Shown piece by piece: positions 35,721 through 47,899 of a stretch of 64,000 bases of DNA; position 1 is the stretch's first letter, and each line of letters starts with the position of its first letter. The notes below the pieces were generated by a model. That model was not told the origin of the DNA. It ran no database searches and saw nothing but the letters and a program-made list of their open reading frames with translations. A program made the position numbers and the translations under genes. This DNA is from Ligustrum vulgare (taxonomy: Eukaryota; Streptophyta; Magnoliopsida; Lamiales; Oleaceae), in assembly GCA_963555705.1 (NCBI GenBank), contig OY743183.1:49093466-49157465 (forward strand). The letters are read 5' to 3'.

Positions 35721-36173
35721 TGCTAGAAAATTTATTACAGATAATAATTTATCTATAATCTAAATAATTATCATGTTGGAATTATCAAGAATTAAATAAC
35801 TGAAGCGGAAACGTACCTTAATCAAACGTGATTCACAATAGACGATTCGACGTTTGGATCTTCTAAATCGATACGTAGTCCGTATTTTCTCTCTGATGAT
35901 GGGATGTCAGACAAGATGAACAGTACGTAGGATTCAGGGACCATAACCGACTTTATATACTGAATTGCCAATTAACCTAATCCGGCCCATCATGAATTAG
36001 GTAATGGCCTGGTATCTACACATAAAAGCACATACATTTAATTAAATGCATTAAAGCCCGATATATCAAATCCTTATTAGATCACTTTAAGTGGGCTTAA
36101 CCAAATTGATAGCCTTTTATTCAATACACAATAATTCACATATAAGCCCACACGATTGATTAAAATCCTTACA
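35721..36173 (-). repeat. 5' LTR of copia copy B
   Basis: Starts TGCTAGAAAA on + (TGTTAG in the other LTRs), ends ATCCTTACA before GCTGG. TATA-like GTATATAAAG (minus) at 35951-35960. Confidence 0.96.
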
Positions 36174-36178
36174 GCTGG

Positions 36179-37740
36179 AAGTTTAATCATTTGTGGAAAG
36201 AATATTCTTTTTCTATATGTATCCAATCTTAGTGGGGACTGGGGACTCAATTTCTGAGGATCGCACATTGCAATCACGCCTTCATAATTATTTATACAGA
36301 GAATATATTTGGGATTTGCTGTGAGTGGGATGTTTTGTTAATGATCTGGCTTCTGTCTGGTTTTGTATGTGATCTCCCCAACAAAATAGCGTAAAATTCT
36401 TCGTTAGAATGCACCGATCGAAGCGTCAACATTTACGTTTCATATACAGTATAAGATCTCAGTTCAAGAGTGAAAAAATCTACTTTAAATTAAATTCTTA
36501 TTTTTAATTGATTATGATTATATTTTCGGATTAGTTTGTGTTTTTCAAGTAAAAAATTACTTTTTAATAGTAGTTCTTATTTTTAAATGGGTTAATCTAA
36601 CAGCTTAAACTCCTTAGATAGGTCACATTACATCATCTAAAAATTATATACAACATAATTATTATAAAAAAAAAAAAAAAGTTGAACTTCAACCTTGTCG
36701 GATGTGTATCAGTGAAGTAAGATTGAGAGCTTGTTATTTAACTGCACTTGAAATGAGACTCATCCATATCCAATATAGGATTCAAACTCACATGCCCTCG
36801 TAATTATATTTCCGGTCAAAGCCGGACACCTACATTATTCATTTAAATGGATGACAACGAAATTTGAACTTAAGATTTTTATTGCTTTGATGCCATGTTA
36901 ACATAGATGAATGATCTGCTGGTGGGCAGTTCTTATGTGTCATATTAGATATTTAGCAATGCACTATTGATGATGGACAGTTCTTATGTTGTCAATGATG
37001 GACAACAGATCAAAACTCTGTGAACATAATATCTAAGCTTAAGGTTGTTGAATAATTAAACATTGTCGTGGTTAATATTGTTTGTCGTTGGCTAGATTAA
37101 AATATCGAAAGTGCCATGAGAATCATTCCCATATTTTTCTCGTCCCCACGAAGATTCAAGATGTTTGGGTAAAGTAATTAAAGCTGTTCTCAGTGGGTCT
37201 TCTTAGGTCTATAGAGTTTGAGTTGGTCAATTCGTAATGTATGCACCATACATGTCTAAGCACTGACCAAAGTTGTCCTACTTGATCAAATTTATAATGT
37301 GCCCAATATTGAAGAAAAAAATTATAGTTTTGCACCCTTTACCCCAAGTACTAGGAGCCATTTTCTACGTTCACATAGTCTATATATATAAATATATATT
37401 AGAGTAGGGAAGTACTCGAATTTTGTTGATAAGTATAGGTGATTATGAGAATTAGTCAAGCGTTGAGAATTTACTTATACTAATATTTAAAATAATTTTA
37501 ATTCTCAAACAACAATTTGATTTGCGCTTAGATAGAAATCGTGATAAGAAGGTTATCTCTTGATTGTTCTTACAAACCGTTTTTAGAATCTTTACTTGTC
37601 ACGACCTCCTTGCACACCACATCTATTCAATTTCGAGATTACAAAAAAAAAAATCCGTCCCACCGATCCGTCCATCCTAAAAATCACGATCCGCTGATTG
37701 GCTCAGATCGGCCTCGTTTAAAGTGAAAAAAAAAAAGTTA
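36179..37740. other. intergenic stretch, nothing coding recognised
   Basis: AT-rich with an A run at 36666-36680. Near 36770-36795 the minus strand has GAGTTTGAATCC, B-box-like, but no tRNA or SINE could be supported. Confidence 0.5.
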
Positions 37741-37747
37741 TTATTAT

Positions 37748-38336
37748 TGATGAGTAACAAATCAATGCTAGCCTCGAGCACGACCACAAAATGTAACCTC
37801 GACCACCACTACAGTCCACACGGCTGTAATCCATCCCCGAGGACAAATTATAACCCCGAGCACAATACCTTTCCCCGAGGATTAGATCACACATTCGGCT
37901 CCACGATCTGCTCTGGGTAATAACTACTCGGGGCAAACCTAATGCATGGTTGGGACATCTCTTATCAGACGTGGAATAATCGTCTCATAAAAGCTATAAG
38001 ACTTGTATCCTTGTCCAACATCTAACAACATTATCCCTAGAAAATAGGAGGACATCTAGTAGGAGTTGTGCCTAAATTCAAGCATCATAATCTTACTAGA
38101 ACTCAACTTTGTACCTCTATAAACACTCGCCTCTTAATCACAATTCAGGTACACAATTATATCTACAATTTATAGCCTTTTGCATAAATATTTTTCCTCC
38201 TCTTTACTGACTTAAGCATCGGAGGGGCGAGGATAACACACCTCCTCGCCTTTGTTGCAGGTATTTGGAGATCCAGATCGTGCCTGTTTGTTGTTCAAGC
38301 TCTGAATATTTTAGGTGTGAATTCTTAGCATCATCA
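37748..38336 (+). repeat. 5' LTR of gypsy element 2
   Basis: From TGATGAGTAACAAATC to TTAGCATCATCA. TATA-like TCTATAAAC at 38116-38124. CCCCGAG words recur in U3. Confidence 0.96.
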
Positions 38337-38356
38337 TTGGCGCCGTCTGTGGGAAC
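38337..38356 (+). other. primer-binding site, tRNA-Asp type (gypsy element 2)
   Basis: TTGGCGCCGTCTGTGGGAAC directly after the LTR. TGGCGCCGT complements the 3' end of plant tRNA-Asp, as in Tat and Athila relatives. Confidence 0.8.
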
Positions 38357-38370
38357 CATAACTAGAAGTT

Positions 38371-39718
38371 ATGGTTAATACACGTTCTGAACTTCCACAA
38401 CCAAACTTACCTGCTCATGATCATTCTGTTAGGGGGGAGTACGTACCCCCTGCAATACCAACAAACCAATTTATATTACCAGGGAATCAGACATCACATC
38501 CCCAATTTACCACTGATACCCAGGCAGCTTTGGAGGAACTTCGTCAATAAGTCGCTGCACTTACCCAATTGTTCACGCAACAGAATCAACGTGGTCCGCC
38601 AACGCCCGAGGAAGGGAATGCTTCACAGGCCCAACCACAGAACTATGCACACAACACTTCTAGGGCAAGTACTTCGGGATTGCCACCTTTGCCACCGAAC
38701 GTGATGAATTCAAGAACAGCCGCAATGCCCCCTATTGAGCTTGCGAGAATTATCCAAGAGGGGATTGCAGCAGGTATACGACAAAATACTCAGGCCCCAG
38801 TGGGTTTTACCCCCAACACTCTAATGGGTCTATTCACCAGAATTTTAGCCTTTCCCCTACCAGACAGGTTCAAATACCCAAGGATAAAAGAGTATGATGG
38901 TACAACTAATCCTGTGAATAATCTCAATGTATACACCGACATCATGAATTTACAAGTTGCCCCCGACCAGGTTATGTGCAAGACGTTCCCCCAAACCTTG
39001 ATCAGCGCTGCTAGAGATTGGTTCTCAACTCTTAAACCATACTCAATTCCCACATTCGCAAATCGTGCCAATAGATTCTCGGCTTTCTTTGCGAGCAGTA
39101 AGCGCATAAGGAAAATGGCCGCCTCTCTTATGAGACTCAGCCAAGGACAGAACGAGACACTGCGCGAATTCATGACAAGGTTCAATGTTGAAAGACTACA
39201 GATCCCTGATCTTCATATCTCTGCCGCTGTATCTGCTCTTACTCATGCCGTGAAATGAGAGTCTTTAAGATGTCTTTATCAAAAACACCGCCAAAATCGG
39301 TCACTGAACTTCTTACCCGGGGTGAGAAGTATATAAATATGGAGGAAGCTATGTATCCAAGAAAGAGCGACACTACTTTCGAAAAGTTTGAGCACAGGGA
39401 TGACAAGCCCAATCGTAAGAGACAACATGATGATAGTAAAAAATGGGACCGTGATGGGGGAAGATCAAGATCAAAACAGTCGTCATCTTTCACTCCCTTG
39501 AACACACCTTTGGCAGACATCCTTATGGAGATCAATGATACGAAAGAACTGAAGTGGCCATCCAGGATCAGGTCCCCTCCGAACACACGTGACAAGAGCA
39601 AGTATTGTGATTTTCATCGTGATCATGGTCATACCACGGAGACATGTTATACGCTCCAAAGAGAAATCGAGGCTTTAATAAAGAGGGGTTTTCTAGAAAA
39701 CGTATGTCGAGAACAATA
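38371..39718 (+). pseudogene. gag, gypsy element 2 (one stop, one frameshift)
   Basis: Starts MVNTRSELPQPN at 38371; stop TAA at 38548-38550; continues in frame to 39258 with the Retrotrans_gag core (FPLPDRFKYPRIKEYDGTTN, QTLISAARDWFSTLKPYSIP, LREFMTRFNVERLQIPDLH). A frame change near 39256 leads into LLTRGEKYINMEEAMYPRK and a zinc knuckle (KYCDFHRDHGHTTETC) spaced C-x2-H-x4-H-x4-C, with His in place of the second Cys, as is common in this lineage. It ends at a TAA at 39717. In an intact relative gag packages the RNA in virus-like particles. Confidence 0.88.
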
Positions 39719-39971
39719 AACGACAGAAGCATGATCATGAGCATGATCTTTCGCTGATATATAAGAAACCTATAGTTGGTACCATCAACATCATTATACG
39801 TGGCATAGCTTCGGAAGGAGACTCTCAAAATGGGCGCAAGATATACACTAGACAGTCTGCGGGGACAGAGCCTGTTACTCATCATGATATTACGTTCGGG
39901 TCGGATGACATGAAAGATGTAATCACTCCCCATGACGACGCTATGGTAGTCATAGCAGTCATAGCTAATTA

Positions 39972-40340
39972 ATGGTGAAAAGAATTCTGGTTGACAACAG
40001 GAGCACAGCCAATGTGTTATCACATGGGGCCTTTATTAAAATGGGAATATCCATAAGCAATTTGAAGCCTATTAGAACTCCCTTGCAGGGCTTCGGGGGT
40101 AACGTGATCATGCTTGAGGGAACCACCAAACTTCCTTTGACATTGGGAACAGACCCCAAACAAGTGACAGAAATAACGATGTTCCATGTTGTCCGAGCTC
40201 CAATGGCATACAATGCAATCCTAGGCAGGCCACTGCTAAACAAGATAAGAGCAATAGTGTTGACATTCCATCTCACCATGAAATTTCCAACAGTAGATGG
40301 AGTAGGGGCTGTTTGTGGAGATCAAACAGTAGCGAGGTAG
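39972..40340 (+). pseudogene. aspartic protease region, gypsy element 2
   Basis: A 122-residue frame contains RILVDNRSTANVLSHGAFIK, GISISNLKPIRTPLQGFGG, TMFHVVRAPMAYNAILGRPL and then a stop. The active-site context in Tat proteases is D-N-G-S; here the Gly is Arg (Asp codon 39993-39995), which should abolish activity. The ILGRP flap-distal motif is kept. The region 39719-39971 before it is out of frame. Confidence 0.85.
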
Positions 40341-40388
40341 TGCTATGTCACCAGTGTCAAAAATCTCTAAACAGAAGTTTCACAGGTC

Positions 40389-41700
40389 TTGACTTTGGAG
40401 CCCGACCTCGAGCACGACGACAGGCTCTCACCAGTTGAAGAACTATTGGAGGTCGAGCTCGGGCCGGGGAAGATGGTCACCATTGGTCAAGACCTTGATG
40501 ATGGTCTAAAGACAACACTCACGCAATGCTTAAAAGATAATGCCAATGTGTTCGCTTGGAAGGTTGAGGATATGCTCGGGATTGACCCCCGAGATTGCAG
40601 TGCATAAGCTGAATGTGAATCCCTATGCACGACCAGCCAAACAACGAAAAAAGACAGATTGCTCCTAATCGACGAACTGTGATTCAAGAAGAAATAGGCA
40701 AGCTCATGAAGGCAGGGTTCATTAGAGAAGTTCAATATCCAGATTGGCTTGCAAATGTGGTCTTGGTAAAGAAAAATAATGGTAAGTGGCGAGTTTGTGT
40801 GGACTACACAGACCTAAATAAGGCATGCCCCAAGGATAACTACCCCCTATCATGAATTTACAACCTCGTGGATAGCACATCAGGCCATAAATTATCCAGC
40901 TTCCTTGATTCTTTCTCAGGCGACCAACAAATTCAGATGACAGAGGCCTATCAGGAAAAAACGTCCTTTGTGGCAGATTCAGCAATACATTGTTGTAAGG
41001 TCATGCCTTTTGGTTTAAAAAATGCAGGGGCAACATACCAAAGGATGATTAATAAAGTGTTTGTAGGCTTGATTGGGAAGAACATTGAAGCGTATGTTGA
41101 TGACATGGTCGTGAAAAGTACAGAAACCACCATACATATTCCTGACCTCGAGGAGGTATTCTCTATGCTCAGAAATACAGAATGAAGTTGAACCTAGCTA
41201 AGTGTGTGTTCGGGGTATCCTCAAGAAAATTTTTGGGTTTCATGATAACTCATCGGGGTATCGAGGCCAACCCTGACAAAATAGAAGCTTTAGTATCAAT
41301 GGAGTCTCCCAAGAGCAGGAGAGATGTTCAGAAGTTGACAGGTCGGGTAGCAGCACTTAACAGATTCATGTCTCAAGCAGCGGACATGTGTTTCCCATTT
41401 TTCAAAATACTTAGGGGAAATCAAACTTTTAAATGGAATGACGAATGTGAGCAGGCACTGCAACAGTTGAAGACATCCCTAGAAACACCACATGTGCTTA
41501 CGAAACCAAGCACAGGGGATGTGTTGTCCTTATACCTTGCAATTTCTCAAAATGCAGCGAGCGTTGTCATTATCAGAGATGTGGGTCGGACGCAACAACC
41601 AATATATTATGTCGCAATGTTCTTCTTGACGTCGAGGATCGTTATACACTTGCAGAACAGTTGGCATTATCACTCATTGTAGCAGCTCGAAAATTGAGAC
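40389..41700 (+). pseudogene. reverse transcriptase with RNase H connection, gypsy element 2
   Basis: The RT N-terminus is at 40625-40855 (KRQIAPNRRTVIQEEIGKLM, VVLVKKNNGKWRVCVDYTDL). In-frame TGA at 40853-40855, then the same frame runs to 41185 through SFVADSAIHCCKVMPFGLKN and the catalytic YVDDMVVKS (41092-41118). A frame change near 41183 leads to MKLNLAKCVFGVSSRKFLGF, VQKLTGRVAALNRFMSQAAD and FKWNDECEQALQQLK. Only a few lesions separate it from a complete RT. Confidence 0.9.
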
Positions 41701-42320
41701 AGTACTTTCAGTCACATGCAATCATAGTACTCACCAATCAGCCTCTTAAACATATACTTCAGAAGCCCGATGTATCAGGAAGACTACTCAAATGGGCTAT
41801 TGAACTTGGAGAATTTGATATCGAGTTCAAACCACGACCATCGATAAAAGCACAAGCCTTGGCGGACTTCGTTGCATAGCACACACCAAGGCCTCAAGGA
41901 CCAAGCAATAGCCCGTTCACCCACAATAGTTATTGGAATTTTTTTTGGATGCAGCATCCAATTCCTTGGGCTCGGGTGTGGTGGTCATAATCATGAGCCC
42001 GAACAGGAATATCGAAATATAATACACATTGAGGTTTGAATTTGAAACAACGAGGCAGAGTATGAGGCTGTCATCATCGGGCTAGAGGTTACCTATTCTC
42101 TTGAATTGGAATATATAAAAGTGTTCAGTGACTCCTAGTTGGTTGTGGGACAGATAGATGGCATATTCGAACGGAAAGAGGAGAACATGAGTTTGTATTG
42201 CCTACGTGTTCATGACTTGTAGAGGATGTTTAAAAGTTGTGAGATCTTGAAAATACCTCGATCAGAAAATATCAACTCTGACGCTTTTTCAAGGTTGGTG
42301 TTTATGAGCATAGACAATCT
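41661..42320 (+). pseudogene. RNase H connection and archaeal-type RNase H remnant, gypsy element 2
   Basis: 41661-41879 reads ARKLRQYFQSHAIIVLTNQP and GRLLKWAIELGEFDIEFKPR, the end of the RT-linked RNase H, and stops at 41877-41879. The archaeal-type RNase H that follows (LDAASNSLGSGVVVIIMSP in mixed frames, then NEAEYEAVIIGLEV) is badly frameshifted; a last frame at 42226-42438 includes ILKIPRSENINSDAFSRL. Homologous to 17867-18166. Confidence 0.78.
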
Positions 42321-42539
42321 TGAAAGAATAGTTCATATGAAATATGTGACGCAACCCAGCATAGCCCCGAGGCCTACTGTCATGTATATTGATCACGAAT
42401 CCTCATGGATGGATCCTATAATTAAATATTCTCCCTGAAAATCCACGAGAAGCAAGAACCACCAAACAAAGATCAGCTAGGTATTGCTTGATAGGAGGAG
42501 TTACTCTTTCAAAGGAGTTTTACACTCCCTTACCTCAGA

Positions 42540-43613
42540 TGCCTAAGAAATTCAGAAGCTGCTCAAGCTCTTGCCGATGTACATGAAGGTATATATGGAA
42601 ATCATCAGGGTGCCAGGGCTTTGGCCTACAAACTTCTCCGATATGGATATTATTAGACAACCATAAGAACAGATGCAATCAATTATGTAAAGAAGTGTGA
42701 CAAGTGTCAGAGGCAAGCAAATATCATCCATACACCAGCTGAGGACCTAACTCCATTCCAGTGCTTATGACCTTTTGAACAATGGAGAATCGACATCCTA
42801 GGTCATTTTCCCTTAGCAAGAAGACAACTGAAATTCATAGCAGTGGCAGAGAATACTTCACTAAATGGGTGGAAGCAGAACCCCTAACAACAATTTCAGA
42901 GCCCAAGCTCAGATCTTTTGTTTGGAAATCCATCATATGCAGGTTCAGACTTCCAAAGGTATTGATAACAGATAATGACAGACAGTTTGAAAACGCACAG
43001 TTTAAAAATTTCTGTACGAACTTGCCATTGACCATCGTCTGACGTCAGCAGCACACCCCCGGAGCAATGAGCTTGCAAAAGTGACGAACAGGATAATACT
43101 CCAAGACCTTTGCACGAGGATAGGAGAAGCGCAAGGTTCACGGCCCGATGACCTCCCAGCTATTCTTTGGTCTTACAGGACCTCACATCGTACAGCCACT
43201 GGGGAAACTCCATTCATGCTTGCTTTTGGAGTAGAGACAACAATTCCCATCGAAGCTAGCATACCAAGTTACAGGCGTCTTTTCCAGAATGTCGAAGGTG
43301 AAGGTACAAGTGAACACCTCGACCTGCTAGAGGAAGTTCATGAACAGGATAGCGCAAAGATAGCGTCTTATCAGAGCAAAATAGAAAAGTATTTTAACAG
43401 TAAATTCACCCCGAGAAGGTTTAAAGCAGGAGATCTCGTACTAAGGAGAGCGGAAACAGCTGGTCATCCCCCGGGGAAACTAGGGCCAACTTGAGAACGA
43501 CCTTATGAGGTCATACGACGAACCCGAGGAGGTTCATATAGCTTGCGAGATCTTTCAAGAACGCCAGTCCCAAGACCATGGAACGTAGACAACCTAAAAA
43601 TCTACTACAAGTA
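42540..43613 (+). pseudogene. integrase, gypsy element 2
   Basis: Zinc finger blocks VHEGIYGNHQGARALAYKLL and NYVKKCDKCQRQANIIH (42570-42740), then catalytic-core pieces in two frames: TKWVEAEPLTTISEPKLRSF and LPKVLITDNDRQFENAQF, which hold the second Asp. The C-terminal frame is 43081-43494 (LPAILWSYRTSHRTATGETP, IPSYRRLFQNVEG, GDLVLRRAETAGHPPGKLGP), then after one stop RPWNVDNLKIYYK ends at TAG 43611-43613. Frame changes near 42780 and 43045 inactivate it. Confidence 0.87.
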
Positions 43614-43765
43614 GCAAAATCGTGTCCTCAAGCTTTCCATTTTTAATTCTTTTGTACTTTATTTTTAGTTTTGTTTCATTTTCACTTTTGGCCTACGTGC
43701 CAACTTTTATTTTGTCAAAGTCACCTCTATAAATAAAAGAAAAAAGTTCTCCTATAACTATGTTC

Positions 43766-43990
43766 ACTCAAAAGTCTTGTCCACGAGCAAGTACTCAAAA
43801 GCCTTGCCCATGAGTAAGCAACTCGAAAGCCTTGTCCATGAGCAAACACTCCAAAGCTTTGCCCCACGACCAAGCAACACAAATGCCTTAGCTTTTCCCA
43901 CGAGCAAGCAACTCAAATGCCTTGCCCACCAGCAAGCACTCAAATGCCTTGCCCACCAGCAAGAGCAAGCACACAGTGACCACAAAAAGC
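43766..43990. repeat. ~27-bp tandem array downstream of pol, gypsy element 2
   Basis: Seven or eight units of CTCAAAAGCCTTGCCCATGA / GCAAGCAA type, lengths 27-34 bp. It lies in the 3' untranslated part between pol and the antisense gene. Element 1 has no such array at the matching place. Confidence 0.88.
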
Positions 43991-44065
43991 TTTGGCCTTG
44001 AGCAAACACTTCTCACCCCGAGCACAAAAATAATGCAGTAACACTGTCGTCTTAAAACCACGTTC

Positions 44066-44400
44066 AGGGATTAACAATGTTAGGGGCAAACCTTGTTCAG
44101 GGTTAACCTTTACAAACTTACATTAACCATGTTCGGGGTTGACCCTTGACCCGTTTACATTAACCTCGTTCGGGGGTTAATAACATGCTCGTTTGCGTTA
44201 ACATTGTTCGGGGTTTGAGAATGGTACAATCAACTCAACCATGATTGGGGTTAATGCATGGTCATTTACACTACCCTTGTTCGGGATTAATACACGTCCA
44301 TTTACATTAACCGTGATCGAGGCTAATTCATGCTCGTTTACATTAACCATGATCGGGATTAATTCATGATCGTTTACACTACCCATGTTCGGGATTAATA
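44066..44400. repeat. ~36-bp tandem array downstream of pol, gypsy element 2
   Basis: About nine units built on TTTACATTAACCATGTTCGG followed by GGTTAATNCATG. Regular 36-bp spacing in the last five units; more diverged on the left. The minus-strand frame across it has a 12-residue period. Confidence 0.88.
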
Positions 44401-44537
44401 CGTAACCATGGTTATTATATTTGAAGTTTGCTATTCGTGCTCGTGTGTATCAAGTGTGCAAGCATATTGGATAATCAAACAATACTTATTGCTCGAAAAG
44501 AAATCTTCTTAAATACTTCATTAAATTCAAAAACTGT

Positions 44538-46381
44538 TCATACAAAATTATCGAGGTCGGGGGTACAAAATCTGACAGTATCACCATTGTCCACAACATC
44601 ATGTTCATCCCCGAAACCACCGTCGTCTTCATCGTTAGGGCCTTCCACGGACTCAAATAGCACAAGGCTTTCAGTAAGATCATGGTCAGCCCTTAGATCT
44701 TCAGGCTGGACCTCAGATCCCTTTGCTCGTAGTAAATCCTGAGCTTGATTGAAATCGTAGTTATAAGAACCCGAGGCATACTCACCTTGAAGGAGACTGA
44801 ACTCCGTAGATCTTTTAAAGTCCTCGATTGCCAAAGCTCAAGCAGTCTCAGCAGCGACCAACTTCTCTTCGAAGTCTTTTTGGGTACGCTCGAGCTCGAG
44901 CTTAAGCTCCTCCGCCTTATCCCTGGCCTCACCAAGCTCTGTCCTTAGAGCTTCTTGTTCACATTTCATCTGCTTCTGCTCATCCTCGAGCTCCCTAACT
45001 CTTATCTCACGATGGGCAATTGAATGCCCCAGACCCTAGACTTTTTCTTCCTCATCAATAGCCCTGGGGGCAAGCCCCTGAGCAATGTTTAAAGCCTGTA
45101 CATTGAAAATTCATTAGCTCAGGAATAAAAGATGGACAAATTTAATAAAATTGTTACCTTAGTAATGTACGCCTCGAGGTGCTTAAAACCCGCGCTCGGG
45201 CTGACCTAGTTCCTGTACTTGGCAACGGCATCAGGTGCCTGAGAAGCGGCTTGGACAGTGTCTTCGTATAGGTCAATAAAGTCGAGAATTGGGGCCTTAT
45301 TGACCGGGGATGAACGAGGAGGAGGATAAGGAGGGACGTCATGTGCGTCTTCGTCCCTCAGCAGTGTATTGTAACCTTCTCCAGGGCAACTTGCTCCCAG
45401 GTGCCTGAGCCTCTTCTTTCCCTTTTTAGTCGGGGGTCGACCACCAACTCCCCCAGACTTCCCTGGAATAAAATTCTTGAGCAAAGAAGGATCGAAAGTC
45501 ATTGCGTTTTCTGCAAAAACAAGCAAGGCATTAGATTGAACAGTACACTAGGAAATTCAAAATAAAAGAGTGACCAGCCTCCTACCCTTGAAATTCTTGA
45601 GTCCAGCAAGATTGAGGACCTCATCCCCAAGTAGATCATCCAAATTTTGGGCTAGAGGCTCTAGGCCCTCGAGCATCTGCCTATCCCTCTCTAGTGTCTC
45701 AAAATATGCTTGACCCTCGTTAAACTTCACTGTGTCCAGGACAACCTACTCCGACCAGAAAGGAAGCCTAGGCTCCTGAGGAATGATATAGAAAAATCTC
45801 TCTTTTCAACCTCGAAGAGAGCTCGGCATCCTAGGTAATTTAAACCTACCCCGACTAGATAGGTAAGTGAAACACGATAAATGAGGAAGTTGCTTAAGCT
45901 TGAACACCATCCTACTGAGATCTAGCCGTGGTGCTATAGACAATAACCTACAAGCGTAAAAGTACACCAACATCCTCCATCCATTTGGCACTAATTGCCA
46001 AGGGCACATTGATTATTTGACAAGGAACCCCACAAAGAACGAATGTAGTGGCTACCTCAGCCCAGCCTTCAAGGCATCCCTATAAACTAAAAACTCTCCC
46101 TCTCTAGCCTCTATAATCTTATCCTCGAGGTTAGGGACCCTAACATCGCACATAGGCATTAGCCCGAACTCCCTCGCTACTTCGATTATCTTGTGCTCCT
46201 TATGTATACACCTAAGCTTGGGGAAAGTTAACTATATTTCATCCTCACCCCGACGACGAGGTCTTACATCTACAGGATCCGCCAAAGGCATAATAGAGTG
46301 ATAGGGCCTACTGTGCTCGCTACTAGGACTGCTCGTGTTGCTACTACTATCACTACTCGAGCTTGAACTACTACTAGACAT
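44538..46381 (-). pseudogene. antisense gene (aORF) of Tat element 2, two exons, with gypsy-type-transposon domain
   Basis: ATG at 46381 opens with a Ser run (MSSSSSSSSS), then SEHSRPYHSIMPLADPVDVR and PRRRGEDEI. The block EFGLMPMCDVRVPNLEDKI, LKAGLR, FFVGFLVK, MCPWQLVPNGWRMLV matches the Putative gypsy type transposon family (PF04195). Predicted donor GTAGGAGG at 45585, acceptor TTTTTGCAG before 45510, giving a 75-bp intron at 45511-45585. Exon 2: NAMTFDPSLLKNFIPGKSGG, proline-rich PPYPPPRSSP, then a charged coiled-coil-like segment, ending DNFV before the stop at 44538. Several stops make it inactive. Function unknown. Confidence 0.78.
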
Positions 46382-46750
46382 CTCTTATAAACAGGAAACT
46401 TGATTAACTTAAGAGTTCGAACTCATACCTTAGGGAGCGCACCTAACACGCTCCTCTACTGCCCGAGCACGATCTCAGTGACTTAGGATCTCAAAGTGTT
46501 TGCAAATAGGAAAAGGGGGAAGAATCCCTATTTATAGATGGGAACCCCGCGAATACCAAATGTCGCATGATCTGAACCGCCAAATGATGTCACATGTCAC
46601 GCATCCATAGTCCAAGTGGCTTGACAAAAGTCACGTATTTGCAAGAAGACGCGCCTCTTGTCAGAACCATCGCGTCACGTCAAATCAACGTCTACCAACC
46701 TTATTCATGAATATGGCGCATCCACCTCTCCTCGATCTCGAGCTTGGATG

Positions 46751-46762
46751 CGCGGGGGCCAG
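46751..46762 (+). other. polypurine tract, gypsy element 2
   Basis: CGCGGGGGCCAG directly before the right LTR. Confidence 0.75.
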
Positions 46763-47351
46763 TGATGAGTAACAAATCAATGCTCACCTCGAGCACGACC
46801 ACAAAATGTAACCCCGGCCACCACTATAGTCAACATGGCTGTAATCCATCCCCGGGGACAAATTATAACCCCGAGCACAATACCTTCCCAGAGGATTAGA
46901 TCACACATTTGGCTCCACGATCTGCTCGAGGTAATAACTGCTCAGGGAAAACCCAATGCATGGTTGGGACATCTCTTATCTGATGTGGAATATTCATCTC
47001 ATAAAAGCTATAGGACTTGCATCCTTGTCCAACATCTAACAGCATTATCCCTAGAAAATAGGAGGACATCTAGTAGGAGTTGTGCCTAAATTCAAGTATC
47101 CTAATCTTACTAGAACTCAACTTTGTACCTCTATAAATACTCTCCCCTTAATCATAATTCAGGTACACAATTATATCTACAATTTATAGCCTCTTGCATA
47201 AATATTTTTCCTCCTCTTTACTGACTTAAGCATCGGAGGGGGCGACGAGGACACACCTCCTCGCCTTTGTTGCAAGTATTCAGAGATCCATATCGTGCAT
47301 GTTTGTTGTTCAAGCTCGAAATATTTTAGGTGTGAATTCTTACCATCATCA
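46763..47351 (+). repeat. 3' LTR of gypsy element 2
   Basis: From TGATGAGTAACAAATC to TTACCATCATCA; same length as the left LTR with scattered substitutions. TATA-like CTCTATAAATAC near 47129. Confidence 0.96.
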
Positions 47352-47890
<539 letters not shown>

Positions 47891-47899
47891 CAAATCAGG

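Larger units (their letters stand above)
29851..36173 (-). mobile_element. Ty1/copia LTR retrotransposon copy B, complete, 6323 bp
   Basis: LTRs 29851-30303 and 35721-36173 (453 bp each) with target duplication GCTGG at 29846-29850 and 36174-36178. PBS (minus, 35707-35718) and polypurine tract (minus, CCCAAGTGGGAGAT at 30304-30317) set the minus orientation. The interior is collinear with copy A: broken pol, gag, duplicated leader block and 30-bp array. No frame is intact. Confidence 0.96.
37748..47351 (+). mobile_element. Ty3/gypsy Tat/Retand-type LTR retrotransposon (element 2), complete, 9604 bp
   Basis: LTRs 37748-38336 and 46763-47351 (589 bp each). ATTAT is duplicated on both sides (37743-37747, 47352-47356) inside a TTA/ATT microsatellite. 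Order: PBS, gag, protease, RT, RNase H, second RNase H, integrase, two tandem arrays, antisense gene, polypurine tract. It carries several stops and frameshifts but all domains are recognisable, so it is younger or less deleted than element 1. Confidence 0.96.

Noticed and set aside
36770..36800. B-box-like GAGTTTGAATCC on the minus strand
   Set aside because: Isolated motif; no tRNA cloverleaf around it.
29640..37740. Right terminal inverted repeat of the Harbinger relic
   Set aside because: Searched both continuation intervals (29640-29845, 36179-37740) for the complement of GGGCATCTCCAATCC and saw no convincing match.
38790..39185. 131-residue minus-strand frame
   Set aside because: Shadow of the gag gene of gypsy element 2.
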